DNA of 64,000 nucleotides from Penicillus capitatus (taxonomy: Eukaryota > Chlorophyta). The position numbers were made by a program, and so were the translations under genes. This document shows, piece after piece, positions 42,704 to 53,223 of the stretch. Position 1 is the first letter of the stretch. Every line of letters starts with the position of its first letter. Below the pieces are notes generated by a model that searched no databases, was not told the origin of the DNA, and saw only the letters and a program-made list of their open reading frames with translations. Location of the stretch: the NCBI GenBank assembly GCA_965649825.1, contig OZ287699.1, positions 1,535,287 to 1,599,286 on the forward strand. The letters run 5' to 3'.

Positions 42704-43446
42704 ATGTCCGATAACCACAGCCCTAAGGTTATGAGGAAGTTAGCTCGGGAGCCGACATCCGTCGCGACCGATGGTCGGCGCGCCTTGATGGTTATGTGTC
42801 GCACTCGAACGCTCAGGTCGGTGGCGGAGAATCGGCCGAACGTGCGCGGAGGCCGAACCTTAAATAATAATGTCATCATCCGGTCCACAGATCTGTAATA
42901 CCCCAATTGAAATCATCTTTTGGCCAACCTTATGTATGTGGCTTAGTTCCTTGGTATCCATACTGCAACGACAGCAATATCCAGTAGCTTCATTACGAAG
43001 ATCTGAAAGAAGGCTTGACAGGCTGCGTTAACCTCGTTGCTAAATCTCTCGGCCTCAGAGAAAACAATCCCAGACTCCTTGAACTTGTGGAGCGTCAAGT
43101 ATCGACCCAACGCACTTGTGCATGCACTTAGGCTCCAACTCTTTTCTCAGGCATCGCTGAATTTCATGGGGCAGCATCCAACCAAATTCGACGCACATCG
43201 GATCAAATCTGTAAGAAATGTGGCCGTGGGTCTGCCTCGTGATCGTGGAATCAAACAACACGATGGACGCATTCGAAAGGGAAGGCGAAAGAGGGTGACA
43301 AACTTCTCTCCCATGCAATGAATGAGAAGATGGACGCAAAGTGGAAGGCTTTTGTCCAGCCTGTGATTGGATACAGCAGCTACGCGGAAAAGAGAGCTGG
43401 TCTCAACAAAGAACTTGGAACGTTTATGGGAACAACTGCTTGAGGC
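42704..43446 (+). CDS. Unrecognised coding segments
   Basis: Two plus-strand pieces look coding. 42704-42898 begins MSDNHSPKVMRKLAREPTSV, 64 residues and basic. 42990-43446 has EDLKEGLTGCVNLVAKSLGL followed by NPRLLELVERQV, then after a gap MNEKMDAKWKAFVQPVIGYS and YAEKRAGLNKELGTFMG. The second could be the helical end of a larger protein. Whether they belong together is unclear, and no family is recognised. Confidence 0.3.
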
Positions 43447-43833
43447 TTTCTTTTGCCCTTACCATCATTATGGATATTTGATCTTCTTATGTGATTTTGA
43501 CGGGCGATGTTTCACTGCTCAGCCTATGTACCGACAAGAACTGAGTATGATGACGTGTTATGCTTTAGAGAAATCTGCCATCCTCCTTCGCGCACCTCTG
43601 TGGGCAGGTGTGCAGGTTTGGATAAAGAATAGGATGTGATCTCATCATACCATGTCGGCAGGAGGTATGCGGAAGAGGCGTCCATGATTGCTGTTCATGA
43701 AGAGCCGATATGAACTCGGATGGATCATGTGCGTCATCTATATAAGCAATACGAATGGGTTGCCTCTTCCTTGAGGATCACATCCAAATGTCACATCAGC
43801 AATGGCAGACAGATGGCTTGATTCTTCGCATCG

Positions 43834-45558
43834 ATGCAAACATCTATGCCGCCAAATCCGACGCCGGAGGACTCGAACCCTTCGAACGCGCCACCCCGTC
43901 CAGAACCGCCAGATACCCACGGCGGTGACTCGGAGCAACCCCTCCAGCCACCGCGACAGTCCTGGGCAGACTCAGTGGAAGCGGAAGAGAGACGAGCGAG
44001 TCTAACACAGCCTCGAGCCGGAGATTACAAGATCACGCTTCGCCGCGTCTACGAAAAGCTTGTCACGATCAACAGTGACGATACTACTCGCCCAGCACTG
44101 GAATCGGCCAAACTACTGGTTGAGGGTCTACTCTCCGGTGCGGAAATGGCAGACGCCATGCGCCCCGCAACCGTCCCGTCGCAGCATGCCGATGCCTATC
44201 CAACACTACGACAAAGTACCCTAACCGGACTGTCCTCCGGTCGCCCACCGCAATCGACCTACCTAAGCATTGCCCGCTCGAACTTGAGACCTGCCTCCAG
44301 ACGTCCGCCCGAAGCGCTTCGGACTGGGACTGCCCCTATGACAGGAGTTCGTCGTGCTCCCTTCTCAGCAGCTGCCCGCGACAAACAAACAGCGTTGGAC
44401 CGCCTACGCCGACTCCGCCCCCTAGCCCCGAATGCAAGCTGCCAGTTCTTTATGTCGCCCGTTGTGGAGGACGCATGCCGACCAGTCCCTAGCTACTTCC
44501 GGTTCAGAGAAGCGTGGGAAGCATGGGCAGCAGAAATTGGTGGTCGGATCGAGATGCTCCGCTCGATGCCGAGCGGTGACTACTTGGTACAAGGCGACGA
44601 TAATGTCATTCAGTGGATGCGTACGCACTATTACCCAGAAGTCAACTTTGTGGACTTTGGCTCCTGGCAGCCACGTCCACAACCGACTGATCCTTCCCCC
44701 TCCGTGGTATTGGAAGGTGTTGATCTGGGCATGTCTCACAGAGAAATCATCAGAGAAATAAAGAAGAATGCGGCAATCCTTGAGATACCCGAATCGCAAC
44801 TACAATCAGCAACACTCACCTTTTCCCGTTTCTTTCGGAAGCCTTTTGTGGGTTCGGGTGCTGAGCCCACCCTGAATGGACGACTGGTTGGCCCGGTATC
44901 GATCATTAGCGCTCTCAGACAGCGTCAAGGTTGCTTTCTGGGCACGATACCGATATATGCCAGAGCGTATTCAAGACCCACGAACAATACCACCGCGTAC
45001 CAGCATGACAACGCAGGCACACCCAATGAAGACCATCGCGACAACCGTGACAAACGCACATCAACAGCCCGAGAGAATGAAGAACAAGATCTCATGGCAA
45101 CAGAGGAAAGAGAAGGTTATGAACAAGCGCTCCCACCTTCGGTGCGCCAGAAAACAACAGCGGACAATGAAACACGGCTACTCTCTCCCAGGAGGGACGA
45201 CCCCTCCCGCAGAGAATGGCTGCAATCATTAACACTTCCCCCTCCGAATCTCTTAGCGTCGGCACCGCCGGCCACCGGAAAAGAAACACCAGAAGAGACG
45301 ATAGAGGAGACGCCCGATACTGCAGGACTCAGAGCCCAAGAGACACTGCCAGACTCTGAAAACCCCTTCGAGGCTCTTTCGGCTGAGATTCAACAAGGAC
45401 TGGACGACCTCTCCGATTTGCAGAGACGTCAAGCGGCGACTCCTAGCTTGACGCCACGAGACGTCCGATCCAAAGAACCCCCGCCGTCCGGCCCTCGACG
45501 CAGCGAACGCCTTCGCCGCCAGCGCGAGCGACAAGAACAAGACAAACAACAACAATGA
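43834..45558 (+). CDS. LINE ORF1, gag-like RNA-binding protein
   Basis: 574 residues, rich in Pro, Arg and Ser at both ends. A middle folded part (about residues 195-370) includes FRFREAWEAWAAEIGGRIEM and VNFVDFGSW, with a possible RRM-like character. The C-terminal third is acidic and basic by turns and probably disordered. There are no CCHC knuckles. ORF1 proteins of LINEs coat the RNA in the retrotransposition particle. The stop TGA overlaps the ORF2 start as ATGA (45555-45558), which suggests translational coupling of ORF2. The start at 43834 is 13 bp inside the element; an earlier Met is not available within it. Confidence 0.75.
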   Translation: MQTSMPPNPTPEDSNPSNAPPRPEPPDTHGGDSEQPLQPPRQSWADSVEAEERRASLTQPRAGDYKITLRRVYEKLVTINSDDTTRPALESAKLLVEGLLSGAEMADAMRPATVPSQHADAYPTLRQSTLTGLSSGRPPQSTYLSIARSNLRPASRRPPEALRTGTAPMTGVRRAPFSAAARDKQTALDRLRRLRPLAPNASCQFFMSPVVEDACRPVPSYFRFREAWEAWAAEIGGRIEMLRSMPSGDYLVQGDDNVIQWMRTHYYPEVNFVDFGSWQPRPQPTDPSPSVVLEGVDLGMSHREIIREIKKNAAILEIPESQLQSATLTFSRFFRKPFVGSGAEPTLNGRLVGPVSIISALRQRQGCFLGTIPIYARAYSRPTNNTTAYQHDNAGTPNEDHRDNRDKRTSTARENEEQDLMATEEREGYEQALPPSVRQKTTADNETRLLSPRRDDPSRREWLQSLTLPPPNLLASAPPATGKETPEETIEETPDTAGLRAQETLPDSENPFEALSAEIQQGLDDLSDLQRRQAATPSLTPRDVRSKEPPPSGPRRSERLRRQRERQEQDKQQQ

Positions 45559-48500
45559 CGGAGCACATACCACCGCGATCACTCACGCACAAGCAATCTG
45601 CCACGCACCACTTCACCTGTGACCAATGTAACCTGGCTGGAAGACAAATCAGCATGGACGCACTTCAACTCTGGCTCCTGGAACATAACCCAGACGTATT
45701 CATCTGCAGTGACCCCCCGTGGTTTCTGAGAACTCATGAATTCACATCGATGCGACACGCCTGGATTCGCTGTTCCAAAGACAAGGATGCCCTTGCGGGC
45801 ATCTTCATTCGATCAAACATTAGTCATCAACTCCTACCCCTTCCGACCCCCTCCGACAGGGTCTTGGCCATTTCACTGAACACAAAGATAGGTGAAATGG
45901 TAATCATTGCATGCTACATACAGCACACAAGTGGCGCGGGTCTCGAAGCTCTGGATAGCGCTATCCGAATGGCAAAAAGTCGAACCTCACTGGTGCTCAT
46001 AGGTGGCGACCTCAATGGACATTCGCCACTTTGGGGAGACCAGAACACAAACCCATTGGGAGCCCAGATAGAGGATCTAATCGGGGCCTTAGGGCTGATA
46101 GTTCTCAACATGCCGGACAGCATCGCAACCTTTCAGAACAGCAGAGGACACAGCAGCTGGATAGATGTCACCCTGGGCACCCAGCACCTAGCCGAACTAC
46201 TAGAAGCTCACGAAGTGCTACCGGATGCTCTTCCTTCGGACCACAACCTCCTTCGCACAACACTCAACCTCGAAAGCAAACATATCCCAACGCGGGGAGT
46301 ATGGACCTGGGACCAGACGGATTGGCCAACCTTCGCAGTCCGCCTCGAAGAACGCCTCCCGAACTGGCTGAAGACTCAGAGTCTTGACTCTCCGAAGCTG
46401 ATAGAAGAGAGTGTCACTCTCCTTTCAAAAGCCATCAGACAAACACGCTCTGAGCTGGTGACTTACCGACACCTCCGCTCTAAGCCAAAACCGTGGTTTA
46501 CACCTGCAGTGAGGATACAGCACCGGGCCCTCCGGAAAGCCAAAAATGCACTGCACAAGGCACAGAGAAGAGCAGTCAATGGACAAGCGCCACCACAAGT
46601 CGCCACAACATATAAAAAAGCACGGCTCAAGTTTGAAGTCACGGTTAAAAATGCGAAGGATCAATGTTTCACAGACTTCTGCAAGCAAATTCGCCCACAT
46701 GTGGACATGTGGGATAAATTCCGACAAATCTGTGGCACACGCCGCATCGAGTCAGTCCCGGCTCTCAGCACCGACGAACAAACGGTCAGTGATCCAGGAG
46801 ACAAAGCCGACCTTCTGCTCCACACCTTCTTTCCTGGAGCCACTACAACATCTCCTGGCACACCCGAGGTGTCCCAACCATGGGAACGTCCAATCCTCAA
46901 CTCCCCTGTGGAACTCATCACCTCACAAGAAGTGCAAAACACGATCTCCTATGCACGCCGCACGGCACCTGGAAGCGATGAAATACCAGTGATCTGCTGG
47001 CAGGCCTGCTCCTCGTTCCTGGTCCCGATACTACAGCGAATCTACAATGCCTGCCTGCAGTGTAACTACTATCCCAGTCAGTGGCGTCACGCACAAGTCC
47101 TTCCCTTACCCAAAGGAACGAAGAATCGCTCGCATCCAAGCTCCTGGAGACCGATTAGTCTGCTGTGTAATGCAGGCAAGTTCATGGAAAAGATTATCCA
47201 ACGTCGGCTTTCGCTATTCCTGGAACGCACAAAGGCACTTAGCGAGGCACAACACGGCTTCCGACGGAATCACTCCACTGAATCGGCCCTCTCGGTCCTC
47301 GCCGAAGACACCACTCGAGCCTTCAGTCGACGGAAACAAATCGTCGCTGTCAGCCTGGACATATCCAAAGCCTTCGACTCAGTCTCGCACTCACTACTTC
47401 TACAACGCATGTCAGACCTGGCAGCACCGCAGTATATAACAAAGTTCCTTTGCTCGTTCTTGACACAGCGAAGCGCCACATTGACATTGGATGGAACCTC
47501 AAGACACGTCACTGTCCCGCAAGGAGTACCCCAAGGCTCCAGCCTATCGCCGACCATCTTCTCGATCTACATGGACACGCTCGCAAACGTTATTCGACCT
47601 CCGGTGCGACTACTGATGTATGCCGATGACTGCTTGCTGTATCAAGAAATCGGCCGTGAGCAGACAGACTGTGCGCCTTTGCAAACAGCACTAGCTCATA
47701 CGATCCACTGGGGCGTCACTTGGAGCCTGTTCTTCAATCCGACAAAATCCCAACTCTGCCGCTTCAGCAGACTGCGTCGCACGAATTCCGTCGAACTGCA
47801 CCAAGGCCCCCGCCTCCTCCGTGAACAACCAATAATCAGATATCTCGGGCTAGACATTGATACAGCATGGACATTCATCGGACATCTCAAGAACAAGAAA
47901 ACTATCTGTCAACGACGACTAGCCCAGATACGTCGTCTCAGTCATAGCCTCTGGGGTTCCTCTCCGTGGGTAACAAAGAGACTGATGGACGCATGCATCC
48001 TCCCAGTATGCCTATACGGCTCTTCGATCTATGACCCGATTTCCCGAGGTCGCTCATCACGCCTCCAAATCCTTCGCTCCGTCTATAGGACCGGAGGCAT
48101 TTACATCACTGGAGCACACCGCACAACGCCCACGTGCTCGGTACTGCAGCTTGCTGGACTTCATCCACCCGAGGTCGACATCTTAGACCGTCTCACAAAC
48201 TCCAAACATCTGTGGCCCTCACCTACAAGGCCTGCAGGGAGCAAACCGCGCTACATCTCGCCAGCAGAGCACCATGCTACGACCTTCGCACGCATAGCCG
48301 CTCAGGACTGGATATCAGCGGACGTGCAACGTCTACTCCGAGAAAACATCGAACAAGGAAGACGCAGTCAGCTAGTCCAAGCCGCCCGCAAAGCTTACCT
48401 CACGACGCTCGTTTGCGACATCTGGAATACAGACTCCAAAGGACAAGCGCTGAAGAAAACGGGATGGTCTACAATGTCAAGCCTGGAGCAATCTTGGTTG

Positions 48501-48782
48501 AAACAGTTTTCAAGACCCAGTGTCACACGGCTCACACGCTTCCTCTCAGGACACTTTCCCATGAAGACATACCTAGCACGATTTCACTGCCTAGAAGAAA
48601 GCACCTCGTTATGCTGTCGGTTTGGATGTGACCAAGAAGAAACGCGAGAACATCTTCTTAGCTGCCCGCAGCTGACCAACCTTAGAAACAAGACAATCGG
48701 GGCTGCGAATTTTCCCCAAACATTGTCAATTAACTATCTTTTGCAACTTGACAATTACCTGGCAGAATCCAAAATTACCTGA
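45555..48782 (+). CDS. LINE ORF2: endonuclease and reverse transcriptase
   Basis: 1075 residues, uninterrupted. Residues about 20-240 form an APE-type endonuclease: LIGGDLNGHSPLWGDQ at 147-162 and LPSDHNLL near 225, holding the catalytic Asp/Asn and Asp-His pair. Residues about 480-780 form the reverse transcriptase: LPKGTKNRSHPSSWRPISLL, SLDISKAFDSVSHSLLL, VPQGVPQGSSLSPTIF and the YADD catalytic motif at 689-692. The C-terminus carries a CCRFGC...HLLSC zinc-like cluster from residue 1020. No RNase H domain was recognised. The domain set fits the APE-endonuclease (Jockey/I/R1/Tad-like) LINEs. It would nick target DNA and copy the element RNA there. Confidence 0.95.
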   Translation: MTEHIPPRSLTHKQSATHHFTCDQCNLAGRQISMDALQLWLLEHNPDVFICSDPPWFLRTHEFTSMRHAWIRCSKDKDALAGIFIRSNISHQLLPLPTPSDRVLAISLNTKIGEMVIIACYIQHTSGAGLEALDSAIRMAKSRTSLVLIGGDLNGHSPLWGDQNTNPLGAQIEDLIGALGLIVLNMPDSIATFQNSRGHSSWIDVTLGTQHLAELLEAHEVLPDALPSDHNLLRTTLNLESKHIPTRGVWTWDQTDWPTFAVRLEERLPNWLKTQSLDSPKLIEESVTLLSKAIRQTRSELVTYRHLRSKPKPWFTPAVRIQHRALRKAKNALHKAQRRAVNGQAPPQVATTYKKARLKFEVTVKNAKDQCFTDFCKQIRPHVDMWDKFRQICGTRRIESVPALSTDEQTVSDPGDKADLLLHTFFPGATTTSPGTPEVSQPWERPILNSPVELITSQEVQNTISYARRTAPGSDEIPVICWQACSSFLVPILQRIYNACLQCNYYPSQWRHAQVLPLPKGTKNRSHPSSWRPISLLCNAGKFMEKIIQRRLSLFLERTKALSEAQHGFRRNHSTESALSVLAEDTTRAFSRRKQIVAVSLDISKAFDSVSHSLLLQRMSDLAAPQYITKFLCSFLTQRSATLTLDGTSRHVTVPQGVPQGSSLSPTIFSIYMDTLANVIRPPVRLLMYADDCLLYQEIGREQTDCAPLQTALAHTIHWGVTWSLFFNPTKSQLCRFSRLRRTNSVELHQGPRLLREQPIIRYLGLDIDTAWTFIGHLKNKKTICQRRLAQIRRLSHSLWGSSPWVTKRLMDACILPVCLYGSSIYDPISRGRSSRLQILRSVYRTGGIYITGAHRTTPTCSVLQLAGLHPPEVDILDRLTNSKHLWPSPTRPAGSKPRYISPAEHHATTFARIAAQDWISADVQRLLRENIEQGRRSQLVQAARKAYLTTLVCDIWNTDSKGQALKKTGWSTMSSLEQSWLKQFSRPSVTRLTRFLSGHFPMKTYLARFHCLEESTSLCCRFGCDQEETREHLLSCPQLTNLRNKTIGAANFPQTLSINYLLQLDNYLAESKIT

Positions 48783-48875
48783 ATTCCCCTTTCTCTGTAG
48801 TCAGTAAGAACCATGGGATATACCTCAGTGTGAACCCCATGTAAAAATCACAATTAGAGAGAGACAGATGGCTTG

Positions 48876-50741
48876 GCAGATCGGAGCGGCAGAGACATGG
48901 CGTCGTCATGCGAATGATTGTCCCATTAAATCTGACTCTTCGATCTGTCGCAGACGATGGACTGGTCCTTGAGAGAATGACGGAGACACCGTGAAAGAGC
49001 GACGTCGTTCCGCTTTCCACTCTTTGCTAAAGAAGTCCGTTAACTCGTTCCGTCGCTTGCGTCTGACAGAGACGGCGCAGCACGTCGAGAGATCTGTTCT
49101 TAGAGAGATCGGTATCTTCGGCTGGCAGAGGAGCGAAAAGTCGAGACGTGTGTTTTGTTTCTTCTACCAAGGTTCTCTTTCTTGCAGTCCCGCAACATGG
49201 TAGTTAGGTGAGATGCGCAGAACTCGGATGGCAGTGCGAGTCACCGTTGACTAGATGCATGCTTCGCAGAAAACCTGATAAGCAAAGAACGCGACGTCGA
49301 GGACGACAACAGGAGATTTGAAAAACATATCTGCCGGCCGAGAAAGTGGCAAAACACAGAGAATGAAAATCCGTGGCCCTCGGGAAACGAATTCCTCTAT
49401 GCTGTACGTGTGGTTTGGACTTCAGATGGCCTATGTGACCTTTGACGGATGTCGTATCTTGTGTGGATTCTTCTGCACGAAACAGACTTGTCTACAGAAT
49501 GAGCGATCCTCTGCCGCGTACCGGCCAATTCCCTCAGACACAACACATAACCTTCGCATTCGTGAACGTTTTCCGACACTTACTGTTATTTACCTCTTTT
49601 CGCTGCCGCCTCATTCGCTTGCACCACCGAAGAGCATTCACGCATCAAGAAAATGTTCTCATTCGACGAGCAGTTCGTGTGAGCAGCAGGTTTGTTGGAT
49701 GATTATTGAAGTGATCATAGTTTCTGCGAAGAACAGTCGACAAAGGATCCCTTTCTACTTGAATTATGACGTCGAGACATGACGTCTGTCCAGCACCTCT
49801 ACACGTCATTCATTGGAACTGGTTGAAAAGTGGTCGTTCTACAGCCAGCAAACGGGAACAATAATCGTTTTTCGGAAGCGCCTTTCTGAAGCATGAAAGC
49901 GATGGCAGATGGAAGACACCGAAATATCCTTCGCACGTTCATCAAGCGTGTGGCATTTTGCCGCAAAGGCAACAAACACTCTTGTTGTTGTTTAATGGCG
50001 ACTGTCGTAGTTGCCGTGAGGCGTCGTGCTTTCGTGGAAGACAGACACTGTAAGGTACCAGGTATCGATATGTGTCATACGTCACATCGACCACAAATAC
50101 ACATCCACGATCTCCAGCGATTCTATGTGAGCAACCTAATACGCGTCAGGATTTGTGCTTGCGACATTGTTCAATTGCTTCAGAGATGAAGCGTCTCAGG
50201 AAATCTCCATAGAGGAACTGGATGTCCGCACGCAGTGTATCACTCAGTTGGCCCGGCTTCTTGATTAGGACGTATGGACGACGGCCAAGGACAAAATCGA
50301 AGTCATGAATCTGGGCTTTCTAGGAGACAAGCTGCAGGCTGTCAAGGAGCTTGGCCTTCGCCGAGTGATATTCTCTGCCTCAGCTACTGCTCAATGCGTT
50401 TCCCGTCAGTTTATTTCAAAGTACCACCGTATACCCCATTCATTGATTTCTCAACCCGGTGAAAACTAATGGATCGTGTCAGAGATGATAAAAAAGACAA
50501 GTGAGGCTGTCGCCAAGATATTCTCACACTCGGTCCCCTACACGTCACATGTGACCTCCATCACAACATCTGGTCATTCGTCTCCACTCCCTGCCGACGA
50601 TGACATCCTCGCCTTCCTGGACGCCACACTTTCGCAATGCATCGCTAATCCCCGAACGATCCAAAACCCGTTGAAAACTGCAACACTAAACTCAGATCCA
50701 TCATCATCACCGAGAGACACAACGCACCATCGATAGGCTTC
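48876..50741. other. Coding-like fragments, unresolved
   Basis: Several plus-strand pieces look coding but could not be joined: FHSLLKKSVNSFRRLRLTET (49020), SKERDVEDDNRRFEKHICRP (49285), KIEVMNLGFLGDKLQAVKEL followed by GLRRVIFSASATAQ (50300-50400), and ILAFLDATLSQCIANP (50608-50655). The last resembles a segment of the nucleolar protein URB1/NPA1, but that is weak. Stops at several joins suggest introns or decay. No start or end can be given. Confidence 0.3.
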
Positions 50742-51990
50742 TTAGTACGTCCAGTTGGTCATGAAGGTGGAGAGCTCGATCACCTCGCCGGCAACCGCGT
50801 GCTGACGACGGATGACATCTTTCTGAACGCGGACCACGAAGTCTTCAATCTGCGGTTTTCTGCCGGATCGAATGGGTCTCTGCAGATTTCTGGCATTCGT
50901 TTCTGTCGCTGTATTCTCCGGAAGATCCTTCAGCACCTGCCTTACGGAATGGACAACGGACTCGGTATTCGCCGCAGAAGTGGCGCTGATTGCAAAGATC
51001 CGATCCTCCGCAACGCCCTGCGCACGACAAAGACCACGACTCGTCGCATCACCAAAGAGCGAGTGACCTTGTCCAACAGAAGCGACTTCTTGGGATCCCA
51101 CGCATCCCAGACTTCGGGGATGTCTTTCTTGTTGTATGTAGCGGACGACCTGTGGCTTAGACGCGACGTCTGGACTGAGAAAACGCGACTCTAACTGCAT
51201 TGCCTAGAATCGTCAGTCGCTTGCTGCTTTGAGTACGATACGAGGTTCTGTTCGACCTCGTAGTCTACGACAGGATGTGGGCTGGACCCTTCAACGATAC
51301 GAACCAAGACGCGACATCGCATGTCGTGTCTCAGATGCTCATGACACAATCCAATCCATGTTGCACCAAAATCACACTTAAGTACTAGAACTAGCCGCCC
51401 CTGACAGCATAACTTTGGAAGCGCCCTCCAAGAGACCGGGAACATCTGCGAAGACTGTCATGCGGTAGTTCAACTCGCAGACATCGAGATTAGGCTTCAA
51501 CGTTGTGAACGGATAGTTCGCAATCTGCACCAGATATCTCATTGGAAAAGAGTGAGATACATAGGCGACGTCCCGCTTTGGGTTTGGCAGCGCTGATGGA
51601 AGCCAAGAACGTACTCTTTCCTGCATTGGGTACGCCAATGATGCCGACATCGGCAACCAGTTTCAACTCCAATTCCGGCCACTTTTCCTCTTCCCGGGCG
51701 CCGTTCTCCGCTATTGTCGGGGCATTATTGCGCGCCGTCTTAAAGGCAAGATTCCCACGACCACCCTTGCCGCCCAATACTGGCAGTGCCTTGTCACCTG
51801 ATAAAACCCAATCCAAGACTCTCACCTTATTCTCGCCAAAAGTGTGATCGGCCTTGTTGGAAGAGTTCTGCCAGAGGAGGCGTCTCCACTTCGGTGTCAT
51901 ACAGAGCTGGCGACTACACGAGGGCAGTGTTTTTATGACAAGTCGTTTGTTTCCGTCACGATGTTGCGATTTCTATTTTGTCTTCTCGTG
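50742..51990 (-). CDS. Obg/CgtA-type GTPase
   Basis: Obg GTPases assist large ribosomal subunit assembly, usually in organelles of eukaryotes. Minus strand: [13 protein letters not shown] (end of the Gly-rich Obg fold, about 51950), [36 protein letters not shown] (G1, about 51640), YPFTTLKPN (G2), [11 protein letters not shown] (G3), [31 protein letters not shown] (G4) and [16 protein letters not shown] (G5), then an OCT-like end with [10 protein letters not shown] and [15 protein letters not shown] introns are needed at 51852-51798 and 51576-51525. One or two single-base shifts (before NKKD and before the DTEVE exon) remain unexplained. The first part of the Obg fold was not found. Confidence 0.8.
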
Positions 51991-52076
51991 TCTTTCTGCT
52001 GGATACGCTGCTTGGCGACACCCCATCGGTTTTGTGGCATTACACTGAGTCGTGGAAAGCGAGATCAGCTACCGCC

Positions 52077-52888
52077 TTAAGCGAACACGGCTAAAGCTAA
52101 CGGTTTCACATGCAGGACCGAACCCTCAGCATATGTCATGTTTTGAATGACGACGCCTACCCTTTGATATGATAGAAAGCGGTCGAGGCCCGATTCTTCG
52201 AAGCCAGACGAGTGGCTTGCAGTTTTCTGGCGGTTTATGACGAACACGAAGGCAGTGATGTGAGTCAGTACTTGGCTAATCATCCGCACCCACATATTCA
52301 ACGGAACATCTCTTCTCCGATACAAGCAACGGACGGCTTCCGTCTACTGCGACTGTGTTTTCTCTCAAGCCAAGTGATGTTTCCCCTCGCTCTGTTGAAT
52401 CTGTCGTGCTACAAGATTGTTCGAAAAAGGAATGAAGTTAAGAAGAAGCCCAAAGTGCAGTCGAGTACATCGAGGAATATGTATCGGTCGATGAACAGAC
52501 TGATACCCATTTCAAGAAAGAGGCATCGCATTGCACACAGCACCTTATTAAGTGGACAATTGAAACCCTTGTACAGTTCTCGCGTTCTCAGATAGTCCAA
52601 GAGTATTCTGATTGTAGATACAGCAAAGACGATGTACAAGGACAGTGCGGGCTCAAGGATAAAGTGAATGCCACAGAGCATTCTCTCATACTCCCTGACT
52701 TTTTGCCTTGCAGATCTAATCCCCACATGCAGCCTCCATAGAGAGAAGAGAAGGTCACTCTCATCCACAATCTTGATTTCCCTCGTATTACGTGGAAACC
52801 GTTGATTGCATATCCTCCGAGCTATTGGATCTCTGCTTCGGTCAGATGCACTTTCTCCGCCTAATCCACAGGACCATTCATCGACCAA
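52077..52888 (-). CDS. Unrecognised multi-pass membrane protein
   Basis: Minus-strand exons at 52888-52409 and 52325-52077 encode several hydrophobic helices: GIHFILEPALSLYIVFAVST, FLEMGISLFIDRYIFLDVLD, GFFLTSFLFRTIL and LTHITAFVFVIN. An N-terminal hydrophilic part has FPRNTREIKIVDESDLLFSL. No family is recognised. It neighbours Obg on the same strand, with no sign of functional linkage. Confidence 0.4.
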
Positions 52889-53223
52889 GATTCGGCAGCT
52901 TTTCTGGAGCGTCAGTCGCGTTATAAGTCCGGCAAGAAATTCACTAGAGGCGGATTTCGGTGAAATTTGGAGAGCGGTTCTTTACCCCACAGGTTTCAAA
53001 TAACATCTGACTGACCTTGTTGAAAATGAGCATGGTTGTCTGGAGCAGAATCACAAGACGAGGCCGAGAAATGTGTGCTCGAGCATATTCGAATCAAAGA
53101 CAGAAATGAGACACCGCTTTTGAGCATGCACAGAGCGTCGGTCAGATCCATTGTTTAAAACAAGCTCTTTAAAGGGAATCATTAGGGGTTTTAGGAAGCG
53201 CAAAGAATCAGCCAGCTCCACAG

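Larger units (their letters stand above)
43821..48862 (+). mobile_element. Full-length LINE (non-LTR retrotransposon)
   Basis: About 5.04 kb with two long intact ORFs, flanked by a perfect 13-bp duplication GACAGATGGCTTG (43808-43820 and 48863-48875). The 3' UTR is short (about 80 bp) and ends AATTAGAGAGA without poly(A), as does the truncated copy at 27179. An intact ORF pair and an unblemished duplication point to recent insertion. Confidence 0.95.

Noticed and set aside
50742-51990. Obg gene as a bacterial contaminant or recent bacterial transfer
   Set aside because: It is split by several short introns like its neighbours; an organelle-type eukaryotic Obg fits better.
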